45,163 bases of DNA, from the NCBI GenBank assembly GCA_009843505.1, contig VYDI01000013.1:1-45163 (forward strand), given 5' to 3'. Source of the DNA: Holophagales bacterium (GTDB taxonomy: Bacteria > Acidobacteriota > Thermoanaerobaculia > Multivoradales > Multivoraceae). Each line of letters starts with the position of its first letter. The stretch's first letter is position 1. The notes under the pieces were generated by a model. It was not told where the DNA came from and ran no database searches. It worked only from the letters and a program-made list of their open reading frames with translations. Positions 31,709 through 39,777 of the stretch are shown here, piece by piece. Made by a program: the position numbers and the translations under genes.

Positions 31709-32884
31709 CTACAAACCAACGACCGAGACGAAGCTGACGCAGCGGCCCGGGGCGCCGCCGAGGTTGTGGGTCAGGCCGACCTTGGGATCGGCGATCTGAC
31801 GCTCACCGGCCTCGCCACGGAGCTGGAGCCACATCTCGTACATCATCCGCAGGCCGGAGGCGCCGATCGGATGGCCGAAGCTCTTCAGGCCGCCGTCCGG
31901 GTTGACCGGCTGGTCGCCGTCGAGATCGAAACGGCCATCCATCGTGTCCTTCCACGCCTGGCCGCGCGGCGAGAACCCGAGGTCCTCCATCAGGACCAGC
32001 TCGGTCGGCGTGAAGCAGTCGTGGACTTCCGCCATGCTGATCTGTTCGCGCGGATCCTCGATGCCGGCCTGCACGTAGGCGTCTCTGGCGCTCTCGACGA
32101 CCTCGGGGAAGGTCGTGAAGTCGTAGTCCTGGCGCTTGGCGCCCTCGGAGGGACCGGCCACGAACGACAGCGCCTTGATGAAGATCGGATTGTCGTTGTA
32201 CTTGTGGGCGTCCTCGGCGCGGCAGATGACCGCCGCGGCGGAGCCGTCGGAGACGCCTGAGCAGTCCATGATGCCGAGCATGCCGGCGACCTTGGGAGAG
32301 GCGTTGATCTTCTCGACCGGCACCTCGCGCTGGAACTGCGCCTTCTCGTTGCGGGCGCCGTTGTAGTGGTTCTTGTAGGCGATCTTGGTGAGCACGTCGC
32401 GCATCGTCTCGAGATCGACGCCGTACTTCTCGGCGTAGGCGGGCGCCAGCAGGGAGAAGTTGGCAGGCGCGGTCATGCCGGACTCGGTGCCGTCGCCCGG
32501 AGGGGCGCTGCCGGTCAAACCGGAGAACCCGGAGTCCTTCAGCTTCTCGACGCCGACTGCCATGACCAGATCGTAGGCGCCGGACGCCACCGCGTAGGCC
32601 GCGTTGCGGATCGCCTCGCTGCCGGTGGCGCACATGTTCTCGAGACGGGTGACCGGCTTGTACTGGATCTTCAGCGGCTCGGAGAGCGTGAGACCGGAGA
32701 TGCCGCTGCCGGTGGTGCCGAGCCAGTAGGCGTCGACGTTGTCCGGCTCGATCCCGGCGGAGCCGTAGGCCTCCTGCACGGCATCGACCAGCAGGTCGCT
32801 GGCGCTGCGGTTCCAGTGCTCCCCGAACTTGGTGCAGCCCATGCCGACGATGGCTACGCGATCACAGATTCCCTTGCTGGCCAT
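31709..32884 (-). CDS. Thiolase-family protein (SCP2/acetyl-CoA acetyltransferase-like)
   Basis: A 391-residue thiolase superfamily protein. 'RVAIVGMGCTKFGEHWN', catalytic Cys85 in 'ENMCATGSEAI', 'EVHDCFTPTELVLMEDLGF' and 'SFGHPIGASGLRMMYEM', so the Cys, His and C-terminal His are retained. This is the non-classical thiolase type found in archaea and many bacteria next to DUF35 proteins. It starts 36 nt behind the HMG-CoA-synthase-like/DUF35 fusion gene with AAGGAGA as ribosome site. The pair is expected to form a thiolase-DUF35 complex that condenses or cleaves acyl-CoA; which direction and which acyl group cannot be told. Confidence 0.92.
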   Translation of the reverse strand: MASKGICDRVAIVGMGCTKFGEHWNRSASDLLVDAVQEAYGSAGIEPDNVDAYWLGTTGSGISGLTLSEPLKIQYKPVTRLENMCATGSEAIRNAAYAVASGAYDLVMAVGVEKLKDSGFSGLTGSAPPGDGTESGMTAPANFSLLAPAYAEKYGVDLETMRDVLTKIAYKNHYNGARNEKAQFQREVPVEKINASPKVAGMLGIMDCSGVSDGSAAAVICRAEDAHKYNDNPIFIKALSFVAGPSEGAKRQDYDFTTFPEVVESARDAYVQAGIEDPREQISMAEVHDCFTPTELVLMEDLGFSPRGQAWKDTMDGRFDLDGDQPVNPDGGLKSFGHPIGASGLRMMYEMWLQLRGEAGERQIADPKVGLTHNLGGAPGRCVSFVSVVGL

Positions 32885-32920
32885 AGGTTCTCCTTGGTCT
32901 CTCCGATCCCGTCGATCGGC

Positions 32921-34318
32921 TCAGCGCTTCGGACGCGCCTTCCAGAAGTAGTTGTGGACGCCGCCCGCAGTGTACAGGCGGCGGAACGTCATTTCCAACT
33001 CATCGCCGATGCCAACGTTGTCCGGATCGACGTCCGTGAGCTGGCAGAGCATCCTGCCGCCCTTGTCGAAATCGACCACGGCGCCGATGACCGGCGGCTG
33101 CAGCGAATAGGCGAGCCGATCCAGGGTGTAGGTGCTGATCCGGCACTCGCCGTCGGCGTAGGGCTCGACCGTCGAGTCGTCGACCGCCTGGCAGACGACG
33201 CACACGCGCTGCGGCGGCAGGTTCGTGTTGCCGCAGCGGTTGCAGCGTGAGCCCAGAAAACCGAACTTCCAGCGCTCGGCGCGCTGCATGGGCGGCGCCG
33301 CGGGCCGATCCGGGTCCGGGCGGCGCGGCGGCTCGAACGGCAGCACTTCGCGCCACTTGAGGTAGGTCGTGTAGGCTAGGTCGTTGCGCTTGGACTCGAC
33401 CCAGGAGGCCACGGAGTGCTTCGGGCGGCCGCCGTCAATCGCGTCGGTGACCTCGAACACGGCCACGTCGACGCCGTCGGCGACCACCGCTACCGCGATC
33501 CGGTCGCCCGCCGCCGCGCCGTCGAGCGCGCTCGCCAGCACCAGGCCGGCGTGAGCGGAACCGGCGCGGCCGACCGTTCCGGCCAGTCCATCAAGAATCT
33601 GTTCGGGCGCGATGCCCGCGGGCCGCGGGAAGCCGCGGAAGACGCGGGCATTTGTGCCGTCGAGCACGACCCTGGAGAGATCGGAAGCGGACACGCCGGC
33701 GTCCGCCAGGGCGCGGCCGAACGTCTCGACCAGGAGCGGCGTGTACACGTCCGCGCCGAAACGCTCCTCCCACTGCTTGGCGAAGGGCATCCCGGGGCTC
33801 TTCCAGACGTCTAGCACCTCTTCGGTGCAGGAGGCGCGGCCGATCAGCCGGGCGATCGGTTCCGTACCGTTGCCGCCGAGGACGAAGGCCGCCGCGGCGT
33901 CGCCGCCGCCTGATTCGCGCGGACCGCTCGGCGCGCCGACGACCACGTCGCTGGCCGCAACCAGAACCGTACGGCCCGCCGACGCCATGTCGATGCCGGC
34001 CAGAAGGGCCGAGAGACCGGAGCGGGTCGAGCCACCCAGATCCAGCGCCGTGACCGACTTGGGCAGGTTCGTCGCCGCCTGCAGGGTCGCGGCGTTCAGC
34101 TTCTCGGAGTAGGGGGCGCTGGTCGACGCGAAGGCCACCGTATCGACCGCGGCGCCTTCCGGCAGTTCGCGGAGGGCCTCGCGCGCCGCCTCGACGGCCA
34201 TCGAGGCGGAGTCTTCGTCATAACTGGCGGCAGCGCGCTCGCCGCGGCCCGCACCGATGGCGGATCGCTGGATGCGGTTGAAGGGTACGTAGCTGCCGTA
34301 GCGGACGATTCCGGACAT
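32921..34318 (-). CDS. HMG-CoA synthase-like/DUF35 zinc-ribbon OB fusion
   Basis: A 465-residue fusion. Residues 1-295 have the thiolase-fold plan of HMG-CoA synthase/FabH ('MSGIVRYGSYVPFNRI', 'AATNLPKSVTALDLGGS', 'VVLDGTNARV', 'GRAGSAHAGLVLASAL'). At the nucleophile position, where FabH has A-C-S-G and archaeal HMG-CoA synthase has A-C-K-A-G, it reads Ser97-Thr98-Arg-Ser-Gly: no Cys. Residues 345-465 are a DUF35 protein: zinc ribbon Cys359, Cys362, Cys373, Cys376, then an OB fold. In archaea, separate thiolase, HMG-CoA synthase and DUF35 proteins form a channelling complex; here two are fused and the thiolase follows. The N-terminal domain may be a scaffold. ATG 34318 with AGGAG upstream. 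Confidence 0.88.
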   Translation of the reverse strand: MSGIVRYGSYVPFNRIQRSAIGAGRGERAAASYDEDSASMAVEAAREALRELPEGAAVDTVAFASTSAPYSEKLNAATLQAATNLPKSVTALDLGGSTRSGLSALLAGIDMASAGRTVLVAASDVVVGAPSGPRESGGGDAAAAFVLGGNGTEPIARLIGRASCTEEVLDVWKSPGMPFAKQWEERFGADVYTPLLVETFGRALADAGVSASDLSRVVLDGTNARVFRGFPRPAGIAPEQILDGLAGTVGRAGSAHAGLVLASALDGAAAGDRIAVAVVADGVDVAVFEVTDAIDGGRPKHSVASWVESKRNDLAYTTYLKWREVLPFEPPRRPDPDRPAAPPMQRAERWKFGFLGSRCNRCGNTNLPPQRVCVVCQAVDDSTVEPYADGECRISTYTLDRLAYSLQPPVIGAVVDFDKGGRMLCQLTDVDPDNVGIGDELEMTFRRLYTAGGVHNYFWKARPKR

Positions 34319-34415
34319 GGAAACGGGTCTCCTGATTGACGGGGAGGCTCTCTGCCGACCGTTCGGTAGGTTCAGCGGAGGGAGTATAGCGATCCCGCAA
34401 CGACCCGCCGAACCG

Positions 34416-35774
34416 TTACTGGTTCCGGTTCGCCCGCTCGATCTGCTGCTGGACCCTCTGCATCTCTTCTCGCAGCTTGCGGATGCGCTCCTCGGTGTGC
34501 TTCTCGAAGTCGACCGCCTTGCCGTCCACGATCTGGTAGATCCGGGTGAACTTCTGCACGTCGCCAGTCTCGCGGAACTGGATCGTGCCGGTGACTCCCG
34601 GCAGCTCCCGAATCGCCCGCATTCCCTTCAGAAAGTCGCTCGGGACGTTGATCACCTCGAGTTCGGACAAGGCCCCGATCAGGACGCCCATCGAGTCGTA
34701 GCCGAGACCGGCGTAGTAGCTCGGCGTGTTCAGCGCGTCCTTCGCCGCCGCCAGCGCCTCCACCGCCGCTTCGGCTTCCGCCCTCGCGGCCGCGAGGCCT
34801 GGATTGCCGAGGTCCATCCCCTCCAGTGCGGTCTTGGCTCGTTCGTCCTCGGCCACCGCATCCTGGTAGGCCGTCCAGGCGGCTGGATCGGTGAACTTCT
34901 CACGATAGTCCGCAACGAAGGACGCCGTCGGTTCGTCCGGACCGTCGACATCGAACACCGGCGCAGTGAAGTAGACCCCGTTGGCCGCCGGCCCGGCAGC
35001 CTCGAGCACCGCCTCGATCATCAGCGACGAACTCGTTGCGAGCCGCTTGTCGTTGCCATCGAAGCCCGCGAGACGCAGTGCCTGGATCGCTTCCGCGAGA
35101 GCGGCGCCGGAGGCCGCGACGTAGATGCCGTCCGCCTCGTAACCCAGAGCCTCCTGCACCATGGCGTTCTGGTCGGAAGAAGGCGTGAAGGTCACCCTGC
35201 CCGCCAACTCCGTTCCCCACACCAGCTCAACCGAATCGGCCAGCGAGGTGCCAAAAGGCGAGTCCTCGACCACCAGGGCGAGCCGCTGGACGTTCACCCG
35301 GTCACGCAGGAAGGTCGCCATCGTCGACGCCTCGATCTCGGCGCTCGGGAAGAGCCGGTAGAAGTACTCCGACGCGCCGCTCAGCTCCGGGCTCGACGCC
35401 GAGGGCGAGACGAGCACCCGGTCCGCGTCCTCGGCGACCGGCACCATGGCGAGAGCCTCGGCGCTCGTGGCGCCGCCGATCGCCGCCAGCGACGTCGAGA
35501 AGGCCGTCTCCAGCAAGGACGCGGCCTGCTGGGCGTCGCCCTCGGAGTCGATCACTTCGACGACGACGTTGTAGGCGAGCTGTTCGTCGCCCGACATCAG
35601 CCGGTCCTGGCGCAGCTGGATCCCGTTGGCGATCTCCTCGCCGTAGATCCCGGCCGGGCCGGTCATCGGCAGGATGACCGAGAAGTTGACGGTCGGAACC
35701 TCGGGGCCACAGCCCACCGTGAGCAGCAGGCAGAGCGCTCCCAACAGCACAAGGGTACGGGTACGGAAGTTCAT
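34416..35774 (-). CDS. Branched-chain amino-acid-type ABC substrate-binding lipoprotein
   Basis: A 452-residue periplasmic-binding protein of the LivJ/receptor-family-ligand class. Signal with lipobox-like 'LTVGCGPE' (Cys22), then 'FSVILPMTGPAGIYGEEIANGIQLRQD' in pieces, 'LVSPSASSPELS', 'LALVVEDSPFGTSLADSVE', 'GIYVAASGAALAEAIQALR', 'YYAGLGYDSMGVLI'. An Ala/Glu-rich stretch at about 305-360 and the C-terminal 'RKLREEMQRVQQQIERANRN' look like coiled coils, which usual LivJ proteins lack. No permease or ATPase gene is nearby. Start at ATG 35774. The ligand is unknown; a sensory or structural role is as possible as transport. Confidence 0.85.
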   Translation of the reverse strand: MNFRTRTLVLLGALCLLLTVGCGPEVPTVNFSVILPMTGPAGIYGEEIANGIQLRQDRLMSGDEQLAYNVVVEVIDSEGDAQQAASLLETAFSTSLAAIGGATSAEALAMVPVAEDADRVLVSPSASSPELSGASEYFYRLFPSAEIEASTMATFLRDRVNVQRLALVVEDSPFGTSLADSVELVWGTELAGRVTFTPSSDQNAMVQEALGYEADGIYVAASGAALAEAIQALRLAGFDGNDKRLATSSSLMIEAVLEAAGPAANGVYFTAPVFDVDGPDEPTASFVADYREKFTDPAAWTAYQDAVAEDERAKTALEGMDLGNPGLAAARAEAEAAVEALAAAKDALNTPSYYAGLGYDSMGVLIGALSELEVINVPSDFLKGMRAIRELPGVTGTIQFRETGDVQKFTRIYQIVDGKAVDFEKHTEERIRKLREEMQRVQQQIERANRNQ

Positions 35775-35932
35775 GACTTCAGATCTCCATCTTCCGGCAA
35801 CCTCAGGGCATCGAAGCGGCACACCCTTCCGGGCGTCTCGTGCGATCCGGCGCCACGCACGCGAAATTGCACGATCGAATTCTTGATTCTAGGAGCCTGC
35901 ACGGCAGGAACGCAACCTTGCGGCCGCGCCGC

Positions 35933-36502
35933 TCACATGGGGAACAGGGGGCTCGGAGGCATCCACTCCGAGCCGTTGCGGTCCAGCCGGAAACCGTCGG
36001 CGTTTCGTGTCGGCGTCGGCCGGTTCCGCCAGGTGCCGACGATCCACGCACGCAAGGCCGCCATCACGCCGCCGTGAGAGACGACGATGACCTGCTGCTC
36101 CTGGTGACGATCGGCGAGCCCGGCCACCACCGGCGCCGCGCGCGAGGCGACTTCGACGAGCGACTCACCGCCGGGTGCCTGGTGGTGCCAGTACTCCTCG
36201 ACGTCGAGATCGGCGACGACTGCCCGGTACACCTCCCAGGGCTTGCCCCGAAGCTCTCCGAAGCACCGTTCCTGAATGCCGTCGATCTCGACTACCGGCA
36301 GGCCGACCTCTGCCGCGATCTCGTCGGCGGTCTGGCGGGCGCGGCGAAAGCGGCTGCAGTAAAGGTGAGACGGCTCGTACTGCTCCGCCAGCAACCGGCC
36401 GGCCTCACGAGCCTGCCGGTGCCCGAGTTCGGTCAGGGGTTCGTGATCGTGCCAGGTGTACCGACTCGCCAGGTTCGCGGTGCTCTCCGCGTGGCGGACC
36501 AT
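35933..36502 (-). CDS. Phosphoglycerate mutase-family (histidine phosphatase) protein
   Basis: A 189-residue histidine phosphatase if it starts at ATG 36502, or 197 residues from a CTG at 36526 that overlaps the upstream stop as CTGA. The motif 'MVRHAESTAN' holds the catalytic His, the second Arg/Glu pair is in 'YCSRFRRARQTADEI' and 'ERCFGELRGKPW', and the second His in 'VVSHGGVMAALRAWIVG'. Residues from the CTG ('LTPLSTLL') complete the first beta-strand, so the longer form is structurally better. Substrate could be a sugar phosphate, a small phosphorylated metabolite or a protein. It is downstream of, and coupled to, the thioredoxin-fusion gene. Confidence 0.88.
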   Translation of the reverse strand: MVRHAESTANLASRYTWHDHEPLTELGHRQAREAGRLLAEQYEPSHLYCSRFRRARQTADEIAAEVGLPVVEIDGIQERCFGELRGKPWEVYRAVVADLDVEEYWHHQAPGGESLVEVASRAAPVVAGLADRHQEQQVIVVSHGGVMAALRAWIVGTWRNRPTPTRNADGFRLDRNGSEWMPPSPLFPM

Positions 36503-36522
36503 CAGCAGCGTGGACAGCGGCG

Positions 36523-37980
36523 TCAGTCCCCCACCACCCTCGTGACGGGCTGGCTGCCGACAGGCCCGCTGACCCAGCCGCCGACCACGGCCGAGAACAG
36601 GCCCGCGTTGCCGCCGGCGTGGACCAGCAGCAGCCCGCCCGGCCGGAACTTCGGCACCTGGGCGTCCGCCATCTTCACCGGCAGGCCCTCGGCGATGTCG
36701 CCGGCGCCCCGAACGAGGTCCGCACCGGAGCGCACCAGCACCGCGTCCAGTTCCCGGCGCAGTCTGGCCTTGTCCCAGCCCGCCCGCCGGAACACGTTGC
36801 CGTGCTCGAAACCCACGACAAGCATGGCGTCGAAGCCGACGACTAGCTTGTGGTGGGCGACCGCCAGGAGCGCCGAGGCCAGGGAGCGGGCCAGCGACTC
36901 CGGTTCCCGCGAAAGCTGGTCCACGACGCCTCGCGGCCCCTCGCCGGCAAACAGGGTGACGGCCGATTCGCCCTCGGCGACTCCCCGCTCCACGGCCAGC
37001 GAAGTCCACGGCGAGTCGGCCTCGCGCTCGGGGAAGCAGAAGCTGAGCTTGCCGGGGTTGCCGAGCGTCGCCCGATCGACCTCGCCCGGACGGGCGCCGC
37101 CGACGTTGCGCAGCACGAGTTGCAGCGCGCGGCCGATCGTGGTGTTGGCCCGGTTGCCCTGCCCGAGGACGTTCATCTTCGAGTTCATGCCGAGCGCGCT
37201 CGTGACCGGACCGTTGACGACAACGATTGGGCCGGCGAAGTAGGTCGTGGCCGCCAGACCGTGCCAGTTGAACTCCTCGGTCAGAGCCGCCTCCACGGCG
37301 GCCAGGACGACCGGCAGGTACTCGGGCCTGCAGCCCGCCATCACGGCGTTGACCGCGACCTTCTCGACCGTGCACTCGCCGTAGTCGGGCGCCACAAGGC
37401 CGAGCACTTCCGTGCGGTCGCGGCGCGTGCCCGCGAGCATGCGTTCGACCCGCTCCGGAGTCGGCGGCACGACCGGAAGACCGTCCGTCCAGCCCCGTGC
37501 GAAGCAGGCCTCGACATCGTCCTCCTGGTCCCCGAGCTCGACCCGGCGCGCTCCACCCTGGGCGAACAGCGCGGCGAGCCGCTCGACGTGCGGCGGCTCG
37601 ACGTTCAGTGCGCCGCAGCCCGGACGGCTCGGCGGCAGATCGACGCCCAACTCACCGATGCCGGCCACGTCCTGCCACTGCTCGCGGTTCCAACCAATGG
37701 CGGTGGCCGACGTGGAACCTCCCTCCCGCGTCAGCAGGGTCGGCACGATCTCGATGCCCAACCGGTGCGACAACGTCAGATCGGCATCGTGGACGGGGCT
37801 TCCCTCGGCGGGAAACGCCGGGTCGTCCTGGGTGACGACCAGAACCGGGCGGTGACGGCGAACCTCCGCCAGTACCGGTTCGACCATCTGGCACGTTGGA
37901 CAGTCCTTCTTGACCACCGCGACCAGGCCCTGGTCGAAGCCCGGCGGCGCCGGAGCGGAGGCTGATGGTGCATCGGTCAT
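36523..37980 (-). CDS. Thioredoxin-like/uncharacterised fusion protein divergent from UGSC selenoprotein
   Basis: A 485-residue protein, start ATG 37980. Residues 15-115 look thioredoxin-like: 'VVKKDCPTCQMVEPVLAEV' (redox pair Cys27-Cys30) and a cis-Pro segment 'IEIVPTLLTREGG'. Residues 120-485 form a domain I recognise only as a conserved uncharacterised protein: 'FARGWTDGLPVVPPTPERV', 'YGECTVEKVAVNAVMAGCRPEYLPV' in parts, 'NWHGLAATTYFAGPIVVVNG', 'GMNSKMNVLGQGNRAN', 'GNPGKLSFCFPE'. Further Cys at 122, 203, 217 and 315. It faces the UGSC selenoprotein gene across 84 bp, so the two likely share control. A redox partnership with the selenoprotein is inference. No signal peptide is seen. Confidence 0.85.
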   Translation of the reverse strand: MTDAPSASAPAPPGFDQGLVAVVKKDCPTCQMVEPVLAEVRRHRPVLVVTQDDPAFPAEGSPVHDADLTLSHRLGIEIVPTLLTREGGSTSATAIGWNREQWQDVAGIGELGVDLPPSRPGCGALNVEPPHVERLAALFAQGGARRVELGDQEDDVEACFARGWTDGLPVVPPTPERVERMLAGTRRDRTEVLGLVAPDYGECTVEKVAVNAVMAGCRPEYLPVVLAAVEAALTEEFNWHGLAATTYFAGPIVVVNGPVTSALGMNSKMNVLGQGNRANTTIGRALQLVLRNVGGARPGEVDRATLGNPGKLSFCFPEREADSPWTSLAVERGVAEGESAVTLFAGEGPRGVVDQLSREPESLARSLASALLAVAHHKLVVGFDAMLVVGFEHGNVFRRAGWDKARLRRELDAVLVRSGADLVRGAGDIAEGLPVKMADAQVPKFRPGGLLLVHAGGNAGLFSAVVGGWVSGPVGSQPVTRVVGD

Positions 37981-38064
37981 GGCCGGCGACCCTAGCACCC
38001 GGTTCCGCGGCGCCAGTGGCTGGCCAGCGTCGTGTATCGTTCGGGGCTCACCCAGGAGACTCCC

Positions 38065-38580
38065 ATGGTCCAGACTCTGATCGACCCGACGAACGAGGCC
38101 GCGCCCGCCGCGCGTACGGCTGCGCCGCGCCTCGAGTCCCTCGGCGGCAAGACGATCGCCCTGCTCGACATCTCCAAGGCTCGCGGCGACGTGTTCCTCG
38201 ACCGCGTCGAGGAGCGGATCGCCAGCCGGGGCGCCAACGTCCTCCGCTTCACCAAGCCCACCTTCTCCAAGGTGGCGCCGGCCGACCTGCGCGCCGAGAT
38301 CGCCCAGCGTTGCGACGCGGTGATCGAAGCGCTGGCCGACTGAGGGTCCTGCACGTCGTGCAGTGTGCACGACACGACCCAGTTGGAAGAGATGGGATTG
38401 CCGTCCGTGTTCGTCGCTTCGTGCGAGTTCCAGGACGCGGCCGAGTCACAGTCGAAGTCGCTCGGCTCCACGCCCGAGGTCGTCTACGTGCGGCACCCGA
38501 TCCAGGACCGCACGGACGACGAGATGGCCGACATCGCCGATCGGGCGGTCGACTCGCTCGTCTCCGCGCTGACCAACTGA
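38065..38580 (+). CDS. UGSC-family selenoprotein (in-frame TGA = selenocysteine 93)
   Basis: A 171-residue protein read through TGA 38341-38343. Before it: 'LGGKTIALLDISKARGDVFL' and 'QRCDAVIEALAD'; after it, same frame: 'GSCTSCSVHDTTQLEEMGLP', 'PSVFVASCEFQDAAESQSKS', 'VVYVRHPIQDRTDDEMADIAD'. The junction reads Asp-Sec-Gly-Ser-Cys-Thr-Ser-Cys-Ser-Val-His-Asp, the hallmark of the UGSC family of (seleno)proteins, in which Sec or Cys occupies this position. An ATG with AGGAG six bases upstream starts it, and both halves share one frame with no other stop. A hairpin suitable as bSECIS follows the UGA. Without selenium machinery it would yield a 92-residue fragment. The function of the family is not known to me; a CxxC-like redox site is inferred. 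Confidence 0.9.
38344..38380 (+). promoter_or_regulatory. Bacterial SECIS-like hairpin after the UGA codon
   Basis: Immediately after TGA 38341-38343, GGGTC (38344-38348) pairs with GACCC (38376-38380), and an inner stem GTCGTGCA (38355-38362) pairs with TGCACGAC (38366-38373) around a GTG loop (38363-38365). The loop starts 19 nt after the UGA and its first base is G, matching the known bSECIS geometry (apical loop with an early G about 16-37 nt downstream of UGA). The same bases also encode the conserved GSCTSCSVHDTT segment. Confidence 0.75.
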
Positions 38581-38622
38581 CCCTGGCCGCAGCACCGGCC
38601 GGGTCGAGGGCTCGCTAGGCCC

Positions 38623-39678
38623 ATGCGGGCAGGTACGTCGAGCGCCAAGAAGCAGCTCGAGTCGCCCCGGCGGTTCGCGACCGCCGCAGGGCGGGTCGTC
38701 TACGCGCTGAACTTCGAGGTGTTCCCGAACTTCTTCGGCAACGTCTACCTGATCGACGACGGCAACCGCCGCATCCTGGTCGACTGCGGCTCGGGCATGG
38801 ACTTCTCGAACGAGAACCTGGTCCGCGGCATGGCCTCGATCGAGGACCGCTTCGGCGCCCGCGTCGGCCTCGCCGACGTCGACGTCATCCTCATCACCCA
38901 CGGCCACATGGACCACTTCGGCGGCCTGCAGTTTGTGCGCAGCCACACCGACGCGCCGGTTGGAATCCACGTTCTCGACCGCCGTGTGCTGACTCACTAC
39001 GAGGAACGGGTCGTCGTCGCCTCGCAGCAACTCCGCGTGTTCCTGCACCGCGCCGGGCTCTCGGCCGGCAAGCGCGAGCAGTTGATGACGATGTACACGG
39101 CGCCCAAGGCTCGCTACGGCTCGGTGCCCGTCCAGTTCCTGCTCGAGGAGGGGCAGTCCGTGCCCGACGGGAACGGCGCCGACCTCGCCATCGAGGTTCT
39201 GCACGTCCCCGGACACTGCCCCGGCCAGGTCTGCCTGCGGATCGACGACGTCCTGCTGACCGCCGACCATGTGCTGGCCCGGATCACGCCCCACCAGTCG
39301 CCCGAGTCGCTGACCCTGAACATGGGCCTCGGCCACTACCTCGATGCGCTGGGCAAGGTCGAGAAGCTGGACGGCGTCCGGGTCGGCCTGGGCGGCCACG
39401 AAGAGCCGATCGAAGACGTGACCGCACGGGTCGGGGAGATCCGCGAATCCCACGACAAGCGGCTGGACGTGATCATGGACACCTGCCGGGCGCCCCAGAC
39501 CACGGCGGACATCAGCCGCCGGCTGTTCGGCGCGGTGCGCGGCTACACCGTGCTGCTCGCCCTGGAGGAGGCCGGAGCGCACGTCGAGTACCTCTACCAG
39601 CGAGGCGAACTCGTGGCTGAGAACGTCGGCGAACTGGAGTCCGAACAGGACCCGGTCGTTCGCTACGTGCGAGCGTAG
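38623..39678 (+). CDS. MBL-fold metallo-hydrolase
   Basis: A 351-residue metallo-beta-lactamase-fold protein. 'FEVFPNFFGNVYLIDDGNRR' in two parts, zinc motif His93-x-His95-x-Asp97-His98 ('ITHGHMDHFGG'), second-shell 'LHVPGHCPGQVCLRIDDVLL' with His, 'TADHVL' with Asp, and a helical C-terminal domain ('TCRAPQTTADISRRLFGAVR') resembling the winged-helix tail seen in LACTB2/hydrolase-type proteins. It is expected to hydrolyse a thioester, lactone or phosphodiester. It lies 42 nt behind the selenoprotein gene and 99 nt ahead of coxG on the same strand, so it is probably co-transcribed with one or both. Confidence 0.9.
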   Translation: MRAGTSSAKKQLESPRRFATAAGRVVYALNFEVFPNFFGNVYLIDDGNRRILVDCGSGMDFSNENLVRGMASIEDRFGARVGLADVDVILITHGHMDHFGGLQFVRSHTDAPVGIHVLDRRVLTHYEERVVVASQQLRVFLHRAGLSAGKREQLMTMYTAPKARYGSVPVQFLLEEGQSVPDGNGADLAIEVLHVPGHCPGQVCLRIDDVLLTADHVLARITPHQSPESLTLNMGLGHYLDALGKVEKLDGVRVGLGGHEEPIEDVTARVGEIRESHDKRLDVIMDTCRAPQTTADISRRLFGAVRGYTVLLALEEAGAHVEYLYQRGELVAENVGELESEQDPVVRYVRA

Positions 39679-39777
39679 AAGGGCGCCGGACTCTGTGGTA
39701 GATCTGCACCCTGCTGCGCCATGTCCGCCACAGCTAAACCTTCGCTCTGCGGCTCGCCGCCGCGCCCCTAACGAGAC

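Noticed and set aside
34317..36077. A 586-codon plus-strand open frame antisense to the binding-protein gene
   Set aside because: Its residues are Arg/Gly/His/Asp-rich with no domain; the minus strand has a clear signal sequence and binding-protein motifs. It is a GC-bias shadow.
38341..38343. Nonsense mutation or sequencing error making a UGSC pseudogene
   Set aside because: The codon falls exactly at the family's Sec/Cys position and a hairpin with bSECIS geometry follows; flanking sequence shows no decay.
38365..38580. A separate 71-residue gene starting at GTG 38365
   Set aside because: It has no ribosome site and continues the frame, family and motif of 38065-38340 across one TGA; selenocysteine read-through explains it better.
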